64,000 bases of DNA from Mycobacterium adipatum (lineage in GTDB: Bacteria > Actinomycetota > Actinomycetes > Mycobacteriales > Mycobacteriaceae). Both the position numbers and the translations under genes were made by a program. The first letter of the stretch is position 1; each line of letters begins with the position of its first letter. The notes under the pieces were generated by a model. That model did no database searches. It saw only the letters and a program-made list of their open reading frames with translations, and had not been told where the DNA came from. The DNA lies in contig NZ_CP015596.1 in NCBI RefSeq assembly GCF_001644575.1, positions 2,604,001 through 2,668,000 on the forward strand. Direction: 5' to 3'. Positions 63,852 through 64,000 of the stretch are shown here, one piece after another.

Positions 63852-64000
63852 GCTCGTTTCAGCCCTGGATCAAGCGGTACTCGGGAGCCGGTGGCGGTGC
63901 CGCGCTGGTGTTCCCGCATGCCGGGGGTGCCGCCCTGGCCTACCGTGCCCTGGGCGCCGCGCTGGCCGCGGGCGGCTCCGACACCTACGTCATGCAGTAC
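63848..64000 (+). CDS. mbtT: Type II thioesterase MbtT-like, N-terminus (partial)
   Basis: Fifty-one codons from an ATG overlapping the mbtB stop (ATGA) to the window end. The start MSSFQPWIKRYSGAG and LVFPHAGGAALAYRALGAAL match the N-terminus of type II thioesterases; the catalytic Ser is outside the window. Such enzymes clear mis-primed carrier domains. In M. tuberculosis the domain is fused to MbtB. Confidence 0.8.
   Translation, partial: MSSFQPWIKRYSGAGGGAALVFPHAGGAALAYRALGAALAAGGSDTYVMQY

Overview
The window is about 64 kb of high-GC, densely packed DNA from a mycobacterium, most likely an environmental fast grower (Mycolicibacterium type). The basis is gene order recalled from M. tuberculosis, not a database search. 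The backbone runs MoxR/VWA (Rv2426c/Rv2425c), nadD, rsfS, gpgP, octT and degV (Rv2421c-Rv2417c). It continues with comEA, comEC, holA, rpsT, ATP-grasp/alpha-E/transglutaminase, RNase Z-like, CBS, PemK-like, lepA, lppR and trehalase (Rv2415c-Rv2402), then subI-cysTWA, che1-cysH-sirA, hemW and the mycobactin genes. This core is interrupted by accessory blocks. I saw no tRNA, rRNA, insertion sequence, integrase or CRISPR array.

Layout. Positions 1-5051 are the nadD-degV housekeeping run, with many 4-nt start/stop overlaps. Positions 5053-8180 hold an NAD(P)-dependent amine-dehydrogenase-like gene, a divergent TetR gene, an alpha/beta hydrolase and an NTF2-like protein. Positions 8182-19359 are a two-operon sugar regulon: a BadF kinase, AgaS-like isomerase and KbaZ/KbaY aldolase read left, while a GH4 glycosidase and a complete CUT1 ABC importer read right, with a DeoR regulator between them. 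Both operons start from the same promoter module, present as an inverted copy with exactly conserved spacing. Positions 19497-30158 return to the backbone. Positions 30165-34118 are a cobalamin-riboswitch-controlled ABC importer with two tandem lipoprotein binding proteins. Positions 34190-37470 carry the PemK-like gene, lepA and lppR. Positions 37475-39460 are a methyltransferase, an ArsP/YraQ-type permease and a mini-thioredoxin. Positions 39525-43109 carry trehalase, a flavin monooxygenase and two small membrane proteins.

Sulfur assimilation fills 43164-52016. Sulfate uptake (subI-cysT-cysW-cysA) and sulfate reduction (sirA-cysH-che1) are each preceded by a short leader ORF ending in a cysteine cluster. 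In both cases the Shine-Dalgarno sequence of the first structural gene lies in a potential hairpin. This fits cysteine-responsive translational attenuation of the whole pathway; Che1 would supply siroheme iron for SirA.

Positions 53232-64000 are the start of a mycobactin-type siderophore locus. mbtA and mbtB are divergent across two adjacent IdeR-like boxes, and mbtB is followed by a separate thioesterase that runs off the window. The most notable feature is a 1736-residue KS-AT-DH-KR-ACP polyketide synthase directly downstream of mbtA, where M. tuberculosis has mbtJ/mbtI. Its sequence resembles iterative 6-methylsalicylic acid synthases, which suggests a mycobactin capped by 6-methylsalicylate instead of, or as well as, salicylate. 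Its DH region also carries an in-frame three-copy 24-bp tandem repeat.
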